Under the pieces are notes generated by a model that worked only from the letters and a program-made list of their open reading frames with translations, was not told the DNA's origin and made no database searches. From NCBI GenBank assembly GCA_900320245.1, contig ONRP01000037.1:1-64000 (forward strand): a stretch of DNA of 64,000 nucleotides. The letters run 5' to 3'. The stretch comes from an uncultured Prevotellaceae bacterium (lineage in GTDB: Bacteria > Bacteroidota > Bacteroidia > Bacteroidales > Muribaculaceae). Shown one piece after another: positions 17,369-26,513 of the stretch (positions are counted from its first letter, which is position 1; each line of letters opens with the position of its first letter). The position numbers and the translations under genes are program-made.

Positions 17369-18433
17369 ATGAATCTTTATTACTACCTTAATGAGCAGGG
17401 ACAACAGTGCGGCCCTGTCCAGGCAGCAGAACTGTCCTCGCTTGGAGTAAAAGACTCGACATTGGTTTGGACTAACGGCATGAGCAACTGGATGCCGGCT
17501 AACCAAGTCCCGGAACTCGCCCCATATTTGGCACAGCCACAGCCGCCCGTACAACCTGAACCGCCTGTACAACCTGAACCGCCCGCACAACCCTCCTACG
17601 GCGCCGGCTACCCCAGTCAGGACGAAACCGCCATTAATCCTTACGGCAACCAAAACAGCAATCCCTACAACACCCCCTATGGCGGCCCCGCCTATGCTGG
17701 CGGACCAGGTTCACAACAACCGCCCATGCCTAATAATTACCTGGCATTGGCAATTCTCTCTACTATTTTCTGTTGCTTGCCTACTGGTATTTATGCTATA
17801 GTGCGTGCCAACAAGGTCGGTTCGTTGTACCGTGCCGGTGACTATGAGGGTGCAGAAAAAGCCTCGAAGGACGCCAAGACCTGGTCAATCATCTCGGCAG
17901 TCCTCGGACTGATTGCTACCATCATTCTTGTTGCAGCCAACATATTCTACCATAGTCAAAGCCACAAGGACTATAACGACGACTTCTATAGTGATGTTGA
18001 CTCCTATTTCTCAGATGACCCAGCAACCACCGAAGAGACTTCTGATTACGACTATTCTGACTATAATTCCTCAAGCCAGGATGATGACAGCGATATGGCA
18101 GTGCTCCGAATCGCCGTCGAATCCGTCAAATCCGGATTGCCCGAATATGTTGGTGATGGCATCACGCTCACTGATTGCGTGTTGACAAAAGAAGGATTAA
18201 TCTATATCGCCGAATGTGACGAAGACGAGATTGACATAGATCTTTTGAATCAAATGAAGAGCACGTTTCGCGACGTAATGAAAGAAGAACTCTTATCAGA
18301 AGCAGAGAGTGACCCTGACTACAGAGAAGTTATGGATATGTGCAAGAAACTCCACCTAGGCATTGGATACAAATATGTTGGTGCCTCGTCTGGCAAATCT
18401 TGTACTATAATGATTCCCTATACCCAACTGTAA
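17369..18433 (+). CDS. GYF_2 domain plus CD225/dispanin membrane protein with extra C-terminal domain (copy 2)
   Basis: A 354-residue paralogue of the preceding gene. The GYF_2 domain (1-50) is nearly the same, followed by a PPVQPE repeat linker and a CD225-like domain (about 128-195) with CCLPTGIYAIVRANKVGSLY. Copy 2 then adds an acidic Asp/Tyr/Ser stretch (about 205-245) and a soluble mixed alpha/beta domain of about 110 residues ending near the C-terminus. That domain is unrecognised; it resembles small lipoprotein-type domains in having alternating strands and an amphipathic acidic helix. The pair arose by tandem duplication that included the promoter, and the extra domain points to divergence of role. 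Confidence 0.72.
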   Translation: MNLYYYLNEQGQQCGPVQAAELSSLGVKDSTLVWTNGMSNWMPANQVPELAPYLAQPQPPVQPEPPVQPEPPAQPSYGAGYPSQDETAINPYGNQNSNPYNTPYGGPAYAGGPGSQQPPMPNNYLALAILSTIFCCLPTGIYAIVRANKVGSLYRAGDYEGAEKASKDAKTWSIISAVLGLIATIILVAANIFYHSQSHKDYNDDFYSDVDSYFSDDPATTEETSDYDYSDYNSSSQDDDSDMAVLRIAVESVKSGLPEYVGDGITLTDCVLTKEGLIYIAECDEDEIDIDLLNQMKSTFRDVMKEELLSEAESDPDYREVMDMCKKLHLGIGYKYVGASSGKSCTIMIPYTQL

Positions 18434-18471
18434 TACCGAACAGGCTACGGCTTCGCTATACATTATAATAA

Positions 18472-18511
18472 AATAATGAAGGGACGCAGGTTGTTGCGTC
18501 CCTTCATTATT
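18472..18511. terminator. Bidirectional terminator between convergent genes
   Basis: A perfect 17-base inverted repeat, AATAATGAAGGGACGCA and its complement, with a 6-base loop. It lies between the stop of GYF_2-CD225 copy 2 and the stop of the VanX-like gene. The A/T-rich outer ends supply a U-tract in both directions. Confidence 0.85.
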
Positions 18512-18581
18512 ATCATCGCACCGATACCATTGGGCGTCCAAGGGATTCATCTTCAAGAATCCTGTCTTTGCCCTGGGGTAT

Positions 18582-19343
18582 TTACTGATGGAGCGTCTTG
18601 ACAGGGAAGGTGAAATAAGTGTCGGGGAAAGGCTCGTTCTTGAGTGTGAAATGCCACCACTCATTGTCCAGCGGTTTGAAACCGTGGCGCATCATCGCCG
18701 CTCTCAAAATCATACGGTTATAGAACTGCTCAGAGGTGAAAGTGCTGTCGGCACCCGTGAACTCCAACGTCTCGGGGTTGCCGCCATAATCGGGATGGCT
18801 CTCGGGGCCGAACCAGTCAAAGGTGCCGCCCATGTCGACCTCCTTGCCGGTAGCCATATCAACGATTGTCAAGTCGATCGTTGAGCCGCGTGAATGGCCG
18901 CTGCGCTTGGCAACATACTGTTTTTCGAACACTTCCTCCTTGCTCAAGTAAGGATAGAAATAGGCCTTGGTCAACGTGTCGGTGGTATTCTGCGCCCAGC
19001 GCATGAAGTGATCCACAGCCATCTGGGGGCGGTAAGCGTCATAGATCTTGAGCGCATAGCCGTGGCGCTTGAGGTCGTCACTGACGGCACGCAGGCTGTC
19101 GGCAGCAACGCGTGTGAGCAGGGCCACCGGTTCCAGATAGCCGTCGATGCGTGCTCCCACAAAATTATAAGTGCTGAAGTACCTGATTTCCAAAAGCGCA
19201 TCAGGCACCACATCGGTAATATTCACAAACTGGCTGGAATCGTCGGTGGGCGAGATCTGTACGGCCTGGGCGCTCTTGCAACCTGCCGACATGGCGACTA
19301 ACAGGCAAAATGCGGTTATCGCCCAAAGATTACACTTTCTCAT
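18582..19343 (-). CDS. D-alanyl-D-alanine dipeptidase, VanX/DdpX family lipoprotein
   Basis: A 253-residue protein with a lipoprotein signal ending in a lipobox (VAMSAGC). Zinc-site motifs of the VanX family are visible: SGHSRGSTIDL gives the SxHxxGxxxD signature, and NEWWHF carries the catalytic Glu and third ligand His. VanX hydrolyses D-Ala-D-Ala. In gut bacteria without vancomycin resistance such proteins usually act in wall recycling. It begins 30 bases downstream of the dipeptidyl peptidase gene and may be co-transcribed with it. No vanH or vanA-like ligase is present, so a resistance role is unlikely. Confidence 0.88.
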   Translation of the reverse strand: MRKCNLWAITAFCLLVAMSAGCKSAQAVQISPTDDSSQFVNITDVVPDALLEIRYFSTYNFVGARIDGYLEPVALLTRVAADSLRAVSDDLKRHGYALKIYDAYRPQMAVDHFMRWAQNTTDTLTKAYFYPYLSKEEVFEKQYVAKRSGHSRGSTIDLTIVDMATGKEVDMGGTFDWFGPESHPDYGGNPETLEFTGADSTFTSEQFYNRMILRAAMMRHGFKPLDNEWWHFTLKNEPFPDTYFTFPVKTLHQ

Positions 19344-19373
19344 AACTGATGATATTACTTGTTTTGTTGGTAA

Positions 19374-21554
19374 TTACTTGAGGTAGTCGTCAAAGTAGCG
19401 TGTGATGCGCTCATGCAGGTGTACGCTCTGGTGGCCCATCATGTTGTGACCCTGGCCGGGATAGACGTAGAAGTCGGGCTGGGTGCCGGCAGCAATGCAC
19501 GCCTTGAGGAAACTGTAGGCATGCTGCGGCACCACAGTCGGATCGTTGAGGCCGATGATGATCTGCAGGCGGCCCTTGAGGTCGGCAGCCTTGCTGAGCA
19601 GGCTGGTCTTGGCATAGCCCTCGGGATTGGTCTGAGGCGTGTCCATATAGCGCTCGCCATACATCACCTCATACCATTTCCAGTCGATAACGGGACCACC
19701 GGCAACGCCCACCTTAAAGACGTCAGGATAGTTGGTCATCAGGCTGATGGTCATGAAACCGCCAAAACTCCAACCGTGCACGCCCAGGCGCGTGGTGTCC
19801 ACATAACTGAGCGTCTTGAGGAAGTCCACGCCACACATCTGGTCCTGCATCTCAACCTGACCCAACTGGCGGAAAGTGGCCTGCTCGAAGTCACGGCCGC
19901 GGTTCTCGCTGCCACGATTGTCAAGGATGAACAGGACATAGCCACGCTGTGCCATATAGGTCTCCCAACTGCGGCTGCCCCAGTGCCAGCGGGCGTCCAC
20001 GTTGTGGGCATGAGGACCACCATAGACATAGACCACGGTGGGGTATTTCTTGTTCTTATCAAAGTCGGGGGGCAGCACCAGGCGGTAGTACAGGTCGGTC
20101 GCGCCATCGGCGGCCTTGATGGTCCCGCAGCGGTACTCGGGCACGGCATAGCCCTCCCATGGATCGGGAGCAGTGAAGTAGCGCATATCCTCGCCCGTGC
20201 GCGTGTCAATAATGGAGATAAAGCGGGCGACTTCGGGTTCCTGATAACTGTCGATGAGGTAATGACCGCTGGCGCTCAAGCGACCGGTGTGCCACCCGTT
20301 GCAGCCCTCGTCAGCAAGGGTCATCTTGCCCGTGGCCACGTCCACACGGTAGAGGTTTTGCTGGATGGGGCTCTCGGCATTGGCGCTGATGATGACAGCC
20401 TTTTCCTGTTCATCAAAGCCCAGCAGGTCCATGACAACCCATTCGCCACGGGTGAGTTGGCACACCTCGTTGCCACTGGTGTCATACAGGTACAGGTGGT
20501 TGTAGCCGTCCTTCTCGCTCCACAGCAGGAACTGCTCCTTGTTCCACGGAAGGAACGTGATGGGATGCTGCGGCTCTACATATTTGGGATGACTCTCGTG
20601 GTAGAGCGTGTTGAGGCGGTTACCTGTCACGGCATCATAGGCCACCAGGTCGACCTCGTTCTGGTCACGGTTGCCTTCCATCATGTACACGATATTGCCG
20701 TCAGGGTTCCACGAGATGTTGGAGAAATAGCGGTCGGTGGGATCACCAGCCTTGAGATAGACGGTGTCGCCCGTGGCCACATCGAGCACGCCCACCCACA
20801 CCAGATGAGACGTCTGGCCCGCCATGGGGTACTTCTCGGGAGCAGGTGTTGCGATGACATGGGTGCTGTCATCCAGTTCGGGAACGGTAATCAACGGATA
20901 GTCGGTCACCATGCTCTGGTCCATACGGTAGAAGGCCAGGCGTGTGCCCTGGGGATTCCAGGACAGGCCGCCCTCGATGCCGAACTCGTTGCGGTGCACG
21001 CTCTGGCCGTAGACCAGGTCGCGCGAGCCGTCACTGGTCACCTGGCGGGTGTTGCCGTCGCCATCGGTGACATAGAGGTTATCATCCTTGACATAGGCGT
21101 TGGCACGGCTCTGCTTGTTCCACTCGCTCGCTTGATAGCCGTTCAGGGGCTGGCGCCACACCACCTTGCCCTTCTTGAAATTGATGAGCATGCGTTCGTT
21201 CTGCGCATTATGGGCCAGTACCAGCGGCTGGTCAGGATACGGGAATGAGACCACCCTCAAAACACGTTCCGAGTCACCGGTCAAACCGGCTTTCTTATTG
21301 AGTTGTTGAAGGGTGAACAGCAGTTTCTCCTTTACCGTGACGGGGTCCACCGTCCAGCAGGTATCGCCCTTGCTCGACAAGTGGATCAACTGGTCGCCCC
21401 ACCAGGTGAGCGAACGGTTCTGGGGAATCATGTTCCTGTAGTTCTTCCCGCCGAAGTTCAGGTCCTCGAGCGTGAATTGTTGCTGGGCGGCCGCGGGAAA
21501 CACCAGCCAAGCCAACAGCAGCAGTATCAAGCCGTGTCGTTTAGTCATACTCAT
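19374..21554 (-). CDS. Dipeptidyl peptidase IV (family S9B)
   Basis: A 726-residue secreted serine peptidase that removes X-Pro dipeptides from peptide N-termini. A signal peptide covers about residues 1-23 (cleavage after AAA). The N-terminal two thirds is the beta-propeller DPPIV_N domain. The C-terminal alpha/beta hydrolase has the nucleophile elbow GWSFGG (Ser near 596), Asp in GLNDPTVVP (near 671) and His in GHNMMG (near 703). Length and order fit DPP IV of gut Bacteroidales, which feed on peptides and host proteins. Two in-frame ATGs (21554 and 21548) are possible starts. Confidence 0.93.
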   Translation of the reverse strand: MSMTKRHGLILLLLAWLVFPAAAQQQFTLEDLNFGGKNYRNMIPQNRSLTWWGDQLIHLSSKGDTCWTVDPVTVKEKLLFTLQQLNKKAGLTGDSERVLRVVSFPYPDQPLVLAHNAQNERMLINFKKGKVVWRQPLNGYQASEWNKQSRANAYVKDDNLYVTDGDGNTRQVTSDGSRDLVYGQSVHRNEFGIEGGLSWNPQGTRLAFYRMDQSMVTDYPLITVPELDDSTHVIATPAPEKYPMAGQTSHLVWVGVLDVATGDTVYLKAGDPTDRYFSNISWNPDGNIVYMMEGNRDQNEVDLVAYDAVTGNRLNTLYHESHPKYVEPQHPITFLPWNKEQFLLWSEKDGYNHLYLYDTSGNEVCQLTRGEWVVMDLLGFDEQEKAVIISANAESPIQQNLYRVDVATGKMTLADEGCNGWHTGRLSASGHYLIDSYQEPEVARFISIIDTRTGEDMRYFTAPDPWEGYAVPEYRCGTIKAADGATDLYYRLVLPPDFDKNKKYPTVVYVYGGPHAHNVDARWHWGSRSWETYMAQRGYVLFILDNRGSENRGRDFEQATFRQLGQVEMQDQMCGVDFLKTLSYVDTTRLGVHGWSFGGFMTISLMTNYPDVFKVGVAGGPVIDWKWYEVMYGERYMDTPQTNPEGYAKTSLLSKAADLKGRLQIIIGLNDPTVVPQHAYSFLKACIAAGTQPDFYVYPGQGHNMMGHQSVHLHERITRYFDDYLK

Positions 21555-21601
21555 GTCAAAGAGGTCTATGTTAATAAAGAATTATGTTATTGTTTGTGTG
21601 G

Positions 21602-21609
21602 CAAAAGTA
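21602..21609 (-). promoter_or_regulatory. Candidate -7 box for the DPP IV gene
   Basis: TACTTTTG on the minus strand, 47 bases before the ATG. No clear -33 element is at the usual spacing. Confidence 0.4.
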
Positions 21610-21669
21610 ACTTATTTTTCTGACAAAGCCTAAGAATCGACCATATTTCAGGAACGACGGGACAAAAAA

Positions 21670-21699
21670 TTTCCCCGCCGGCAGATGCCAACGGGGAAA
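21670..21699 (-). terminator. Terminator of the OmpA-family gene
   Basis: Stem TTTCCCCG / CGGGGAAA with a 14-base loop, followed on the minus strand by ATTTTTTG. It is 50 bases past the stop codon. Confidence 0.75.
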
Positions 21700-21748
21700 A
21701 CTTGTTGCGTTGATGAGAAACGCTGTTTCTCTTGCGAATAGTCAGGGA

Positions 21749-22937
21749 TTAGTCCTTAACGATGATTTCGCAGATCGAAACGCGGTTCCAACTGAGTTCC
21801 TTGAACATGTCGGTCTCACCACAGCCCTGAGCCTTGATGCGGCTAGCATCAATCTTGTACTTGTTGATGAGCATGTTCTTAACAGCCTCGGCGCGGCCAT
21901 TGGCCAGACGGATGTTGTTGTCGTGCGGGCCCTCGGGAGAAGCATAACCCTTGATCTCAACGGTAGCGCTGGGGTTATTCTTCAGGTACATGGCAACGCG
22001 CTCAACATTAGCCTGCTGGTCAGGAGTGATGTTGGTCTTGTTAACCTTGAAGTGAACGAGGATGTTCATGTACTTTGCATTGGGATCAACTGCCTTAGCG
22101 GGCTCGGGCTGTTTTGCCTTCTTGGCAGCATCCAGGTCGCGCTGGAGTTGAGCGTTGCGGGCATTAGCAGCATCGAGGTCACCCTGCAGGCCGTTGAGTT
22201 GGCTGCGAAGACCATTGATCTGACCATTCAGAGCATCGATGTCATCCTGGCTGTACTTGTAGGGGCAGAAAGTGATGTAACGCTCGCCGTTGCTACCCTT
22301 GAAGTGGTAGGTGATACCAGCCTCAAGTTCTACAAGCGCGGGCGGGCAGATTGTAACGATAAGGAATCATGATGTCGCCATTCATGTCCCAAACAACGCT
22401 GGGCTTCAGGCTGAAGGTCCAAGCGCGGCTCTCACCGAAGTTGAAGTTCAGGTTGGCACCAGCCTTGGTGTACCAACTGTTGTAGTCATTGCCATAGACA
22501 TTGGCCGACTCCGTGCGGTGGAAAGCGTGCAGCCAACCAGCACCGATTACGCCCTCGAGTTCGAAAACACGGGGTTTGCCCTTGTAACCACCGAAGAGGT
22601 TGCTCAGGTTAACGGTACCAAACATACCGGCCAGAGTGTGGTCGATGATGTTCGGGCTCTTGGGTCCCCAATAGTTGGGCTCTTTCTCCCAGCTGGTGGT
22701 GTTGATGGTAGCCTCACCCTCAACGCCCAAACCGATCACCGGAGTGAGTTGCTTGCGGATCTCCATACCGAAGATGCCACGAGCGCTGGGCCAGAAAGCA
22801 TAACCCTGGAACGGCATGATAGCGCCACCCTTCAGGGTTACCGACCAGTTGTCAAAGAACTTGTTCTGCTCCAGAGACTGAGCCTGGACAGCAAATACGC
22901 CCATCAAAAGGGCTAAAGTCAAGATAATCTTTTTCAT
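21749..22937 (-). pseudogene. OmpA-family outer-membrane protein, disrupted by a +1 frameshift
   Basis: The first frame (22937 down to about 22340) gives a signal peptide (MKKIILTLALLMGVFAVQAQ) and an eight-strand-type beta-barrel. It ends abruptly at a TGA after RYNLPARACRT. Removing one C from the run near 22339-22346 restores LVELEAGITYHF, the expected barrel end. That reading continues through a coiled-coil linker rich in LNGQ/LQGDLDAA to an OmpA C-terminal peptidoglycan-binding domain with VEIKGYASPEG and NxxLANGRAEAVK, ending at 21749. The restored protein would be about 390 residues. The remaining sequence is well kept, so the lesion is recent or a sequencing indel. In Bacteroidota such proteins are among the most abundant outer-membrane proteins and tie the membrane to the wall. 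Confidence 0.8.
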
Positions 22938-22976
22938 GTTAATAAAATTTAAAAACTATATTCGACAAATTTGTTG

Positions 22977-22984
22977 CAAAAGTA
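22977..22984 (-). promoter_or_regulatory. Candidate -7 box for the OmpA-family gene
   Basis: TACTTTTG on the minus strand about 40 bases before the ATG, in an AT-rich leader. Confidence 0.45.
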
Positions 22985-23250
22985 ATACAAATTTCTAATT
23001 CGGCCAAAATTTAACATTCATTAAGAAAGAAAGCCCTCAATAAATCGCCATTTTCTCACAATTTATCGGCATTTTCGGTCAAAAATCACATAAATTTCGA
23101 CTCACGCGATAATAAATCAAGCAAAAGTAAGAACAAAAACTGAACAAACCAAATTTTTGCTCTATTATTTGCTTATGAAGCCCCGTAAACATGCGTTTTT
23201 CATGTTTCGGGGCCGTTCTACAGACTATTTTGGGAAGGTCGGGCCGTATC
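22985..23250. other. AT-rich gap between the OmpA-family and dockerin-type genes
   Basis: About 265 bases without a gene. The only structure seen is an inverted repeat at 23180-23213 (GCCCCGTAAACATG / CATGTTTCGGGGC, one bulged base). It follows the dockerin-type gene by 38 bases and may end its transcript, although no good U-tract follows. Confidence 0.4.
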
Positions 23251-23925
23251 TCAATTCAAGATGAGATCGATGACGCGGTTCACGTCGGCTATGCCCACCT
23301 CGCCATCACGGTTCACATCGGCCCGCCCGCTCAAGTCGGCGCCGGTGTCACCGCCCAGTATCACCGACATAATGGCATTGATATCGGCCAAACTGACCTC
23401 GCCATCCAGGTTGACGTCGCCCGGCAACCACGATGCGGTAAGGATTTGCCTGATAGCACCGTTGCTGTTCACATCGGCTTTCCACGAGGCAAAGCGCAGA
23501 CGGGCATGGCCCATCGACCGAGGCACGTCCAGGGACATTTTCACATGGTTGGTCTTGCTGATTGTGGCGAAATCATAGGTCACCGAGTCCACCGCCATGC
23601 CGTCATCCCCGATGAGCGCTGCTGTCAATGCCACTTTGCTCTTGTCAAACGCTTCGTCCTGCCACTGGGTGGTCACCCATGTGACCTGCAAATCGATTAC
23701 CTGTCCGGCCCCACAGGCAAAAACGGGCGAGATGAGGGTGAGGTCCTGTCCAGTGCTCGTGGTGTAAAGCACAATGCGGTTGGCCAAGATATTATCCTCA
23801 TTGAGGTAGATGACAGGATTGTTGTAAATCCAGCCAGCATAATCGGCCGAAGTGAATTGGGGCACCTGGGCACGCATCAGCGACACCGCCGTTAGCACGA
23901 ACACAAATAACAGAAGTCTTTTCAT
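23251..23925 (-). CDS. Secreted protein with C-terminal dockerin-like domain
   Basis: Starting at ATG 23925 the product is 224 residues: a signal peptide (MKRLLLFVFVLTAVSLMRAQ), about 145 residues of beta-rich unrecognised sequence, and two EF-hand-like dockerin repeats. The repeats are GDVNLDGEVSLADINAIM and DVNRDGEVGIADVNRVI, with Asp/Asn calcium ligands. The upstream 35 codons in the same frame lack signal-peptide features and lie over the promoter, so the later start is preferred. Terminal dockerin-like repeats of this kind are common in Prevotella-type secreted proteins and do not imply a cellulosome. Two other proteins in the window have the same ending. Confidence 0.75.
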   Translation of the reverse strand: MKRLLLFVFVLTAVSLMRAQVPQFTSADYAGWIYNNPVIYLNEDNILANRIVLYTTSTGQDLTLISPVFACGAGQVIDLQVTWVTTQWQDEAFDKSKVALTAALIGDDGMAVDSVTYDFATISKTNHVKMSLDVPRSMGHARLRFASWKADVNSNGAIRQILTASWLPGDVNLDGEVSLADINAIMSVILGGDTGADLSGRADVNRDGEVGIADVNRVIDLILN

Positions 23926-23949
23926 AACATAACAAGCCATTGATTGGCA

Positions 23950-23957
23950 CAAAGATA
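23950..23957 (-). promoter_or_regulatory. -7 box for the dockerin-type gene
   Basis: TATCTTTG on the minus strand, 24 bases before the chosen ATG. Its position supports the downstream start. Confidence 0.5.
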
Positions 23958-23994
23958 ACACATCCCCGCCAAACAGCAAAATGAGCGGCACCAT

Positions 23995-24034
23995 AAAAAT
24001 GCGGTTGTACCATAACGAATTATGGCACAACCGC
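23995..24034 (-). terminator. htpG terminator with a UUCG loop
   Basis: On the minus strand a 15-base stem, GCGGTTGTGCCATAA paired to TTATGGTACAACCGC (one G-U), encloses the very stable tetraloop TTCG and is followed by ATTTTTA. It begins 26 bases after the htpG stop. Confidence 0.88.
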
Positions 24035-24060
24035 TTAAATTGTATATTATTGAGATAGAA

Positions 24061-26115
24061 TTACTTGAGCAATCCCACCGAGCGCTTCAGGAAACGGTCC
24101 AAGCCCTCGCCCTTGAGCATACCGTTGCTCAGCAGGGCGATGTCGATGAGTTGGTGCACGCGGCTCTCGCCGGCGGCATAGGCAGTGATGATGTTCGCCT
24201 TCTGCTTGCGCAACTCGTCGAGGTGCTTCTCGTTGTCCTCGAGGTCCTTCTTCTTGTCCTCAGGCAGTTCCTTGTTGTCCTTCTTGAGGTCGCGCAGGGC
24301 ATTGACCACATTCTGGGTGGCGGTAATGTCCTCGGCCACGGGTTTCAGTTCGGTTTCAAGCGCCTGCTCGGCCTGCTCGACGACCTTCTGGATGAGCGGA
24401 TGCTTGGTGTTGAGCACCAGTCCGTACATGTCGGGCATCTCGCCATAGAAACTCATGCCGGGCTGGAAACGTGCCATATCCTTCATGCGGCGCATATACT
24501 CGGCCTGGGTGATGACGACAGGCTGGTCGTCGGGGCCCATGGCAGCGAAACTGACCATGAATTCGGCCTTGTCGACGGGCGGAATCTGGGAGTGGAACAG
24601 CGTCTGGGCCATCTCCTGCTGCTCAGGGGTGAACTGCGGTCCCTCCTCGTCCTGCTTGCGGATGAGGTTGTCGAGCACATCGCTGTCTACGCGCACAAAG
24701 CGCATCTTGTCCTTGTCAAGTTTCTGCTCCAGCATGCTCACGAAGGGCACGTCAAGTTCGCCGTTCATCATCAGCACGTCATAACCCTTGTCGGTAGCCG
24801 CCTTGATGTAGGCATATTGTGACTCCTTGTCGGTGGCATACAGGCAAATCAGGTTGCCGTCCTTGTCCTTCTGCTCGGCCTCGATGAGTTTGCGGTAATC
24901 CTCAATCTTGAAGTACTTGCCGTCGGTGTTCTCGAGCAGGGCGAACTTGAGGCCCGACTCACAGAACTTCTCGTCGCTCAGCATGCCGTACTCGATGAAG
25001 ATCTTGATGTCGTTCCACTTCTTCTCGAACTCGTCGGGCTGGTTCTTGGCGATTTCCTCAAGACGTGCGGCCACCTTCTTGGTGATATAGGTCGAAATCT
25101 TCTTCACGGCACGGTCGCTCTGCAGGTAACTGCGCGACACGTTCAGCGGGATGTCGGGGCTGTCGATGACACCCTGCAGCAGCATCAGCCAGTCGGGCAC
25201 CACGCCCTCGACGCTGTCGGTGACATAGACCTGGTTGCAATACAGTTTGATGCGGTCCTTGCGGATGTCCAGGTTGTTCTTGATTTTGGGGAAGTAGAGG
25301 ATACCCGTCAACGTGAAGGGATAGTCCACGTTGAGGTGGATCCAGAACAGCGGGTCGTCCTGCATCGGCTCGATGGCGTGGTAGAACTTCAGGTAGTCCT
25401 CGTCCTTGAGGTCGGCAGGCATACGCGACCACAGCGGCTCCACATCGTTGATGACCTTGTCCTTGTCGGTGTCCTGGTACTTGCCGTCTTTCCACTCCTG
25501 CTGCTTGCCGAAGATGATGGGCACGGGCAGGAAGCGGCAATACTTCTTCAGCAGGCCCTCGATGCGGGCGGGCTCCAGGAATTCCTTCTCGTCGTCATCC
25601 AGGGTGAGGATGATGTCGGTGCCGCGCTCGGCCTTGTCACACTCTTCCATCTCAAACTCGGGAGAGCCGTCGCAGGACCAATGCATGGCTTTGGCGCCGT
25701 CCTGCCAACTCAGCGTGCGGATTTCCACCTTCTTGGCGACCATGAAGGCCGAGTAGAAACCCAGGCCGAAGTGGCCGATGATAGCATTGGCGTTGTCCTT
25801 GTACTTCTCGAGGAATTCCTCGGCCCCCGAGAAGGCAATCTGGTTGATGTACTTGTCGATTTCCTTGGCGGTCATGCCAATGCCGCTGTCGCTCACGGTG
25901 AGCGTTCCGGCCTCTTTGTCCACGGCGACGGTCACCCGCAGGTCCTCGGTCGAGCCCTTAAACTCACCGGCACCTTGCAGGGTCTTCAGTTTCTGCGTGG
26001 CGTCAACGGCGTTACTCACCAGTTCACGCAGGAAAATCTCGTGGTCACTGTACAAAAATTTCTTGATAACGGGGAAGATGTTGTTAGTCGTTACCCCAAT
26101 AGTTCCTTTTGGCAT
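24061..26115 (-). CDS. htpG: Chaperone protein HtpG (Hsp90)
   Basis: A 684-residue bacterial Hsp90. The GHKL ATPase domain has FLRELVSNAVDA (N-box with catalytic Glu and Mg-binding Asn), DSGIGMT (G1 box) and IGHFGLGFYSAFMV (lid and G2). The middle domain carries DIPLNVSRSYLQ, and the C-terminal dimerisation region closes the protein. Length fits other Bacteroidales HtpG (about 680). It is monocistronic by the look of it: the upstream gene ends over 150 bases away and a strong terminator follows. No HrcA-type CIRCE element was seen. Confidence 0.97.
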   Translation of the reverse strand: MPKGTIGVTTNNIFPVIKKFLYSDHEIFLRELVSNAVDATQKLKTLQGAGEFKGSTEDLRVTVAVDKEAGTLTVSDSGIGMTAKEIDKYINQIAFSGAEEFLEKYKDNANAIIGHFGLGFYSAFMVAKKVEIRTLSWQDGAKAMHWSCDGSPEFEMEECDKAERGTDIILTLDDDEKEFLEPARIEGLLKKYCRFLPVPIIFGKQQEWKDGKYQDTDKDKVINDVEPLWSRMPADLKDEDYLKFYHAIEPMQDDPLFWIHLNVDYPFTLTGILYFPKIKNNLDIRKDRIKLYCNQVYVTDSVEGVVPDWLMLLQGVIDSPDIPLNVSRSYLQSDRAVKKISTYITKKVAARLEEIAKNQPDEFEKKWNDIKIFIEYGMLSDEKFCESGLKFALLENTDGKYFKIEDYRKLIEAEQKDKDGNLICLYATDKESQYAYIKAATDKGYDVLMMNGELDVPFVSMLEQKLDKDKMRFVRVDSDVLDNLIRKQDEEGPQFTPEQQEMAQTLFHSQIPPVDKAEFMVSFAAMGPDDQPVVITQAEYMRRMKDMARFQPGMSFYGEMPDMYGLVLNTKHPLIQKVVEQAEQALETELKPVAEDITATQNVVNALRDLKKDNKELPEDKKKDLEDNEKHLDELRKQKANIITAYAAGESRVHQLIDIALLSNGMLKGEGLDRFLKRSVGLLK

Positions 26116-26159
26116 AATATGATATTGTTTAGTTTTATATTGTCAGTATAATAAAGTTG

Positions 26160-26189
26160 AGTGGAGGGAGGTCTCTGCCCCACTCCACT
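26160..26189 (-). terminator. Possible terminator after the small orphan gene
   Basis: Inverted repeat AGTGGAG / CTCCACT with further G-C pairing inside, 79 bases beyond the stop at 26268. On the minus strand it is followed by CAACTTTATT, a weak U-tract. Confidence 0.4.
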
Positions 26190-26267
26190 TCAAATAATAT
26201 GCCATTGTTATTCAACTATCGCCAAAGTGACAAATCGTCACCCCAGCCTGCCAACCCTTCACCTCCG

Positions 26268-26495
26268 TCACTCGGCCAGTAGGCGCACGTAGCCGTAGAA
26301 GCCCACCTCGCGATTGATGAGGCTATAGTGGTCGGGGGCATCAATCACCTCGCAGCCGTCGGGGTCGATGGCATGCTCGAGGCTGTCTTTCAACTCGGCG
26401 AACTTGTCCATTGCCGACTGCTCGTCGCGGCAGTTATAGACGTCGCTCATCGCGCCGTCCTCGGTCTGATATTCAAAAACCACCCGGTACTTCAT
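26268..26495 (-). CDS. Small hypothetical protein, 75 residues
   Basis: The start is taken as ATG 26495 (MKYRVVFEYQ), since the frame further upstream only offers a TTG directly next to the preceding stop. The protein is acidic, with a DExxAMDKFAELKD helix and a C-terminal strand region, and looks like a compact alpha/beta fold. No family is recognised. It follows the DUF1016 nuclease gene by 18 bases and may be co-transcribed with it. Confidence 0.5.
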   Translation of the reverse strand: MKYRVVFEYQTEDGAMSDVYNCRDEQSAMDKFAELKDSLEHAIDPDGCEVIDAPDHYSLINREVGFYGYVRLLAE

Positions 26496-26513
26496 ATCCT
26501 TATTTTGATTCAA

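Noticed and set aside
18582..19343. Vancomycin resistance gene vanX
   Set aside because: No vanH, vanA or vanRS neighbours. The lipoprotein signal and Gram-negative setting fit wall recycling.
19413..21248. A 611-codon open frame antisense to DPP IV
   Set aside because: It mirrors the codon pattern of the true gene, lacks any family motif and has no promoter. Other long antisense frames (over 8926-10317, 29000-30448 and 44039-45211) are shadows for the same reason.
23251..24030. Longer start for the dockerin-type protein at 24030
   Set aside because: The extra 35 codons cover the -7 box and part of the htpG terminator, and a normal signal peptide begins at 23925.
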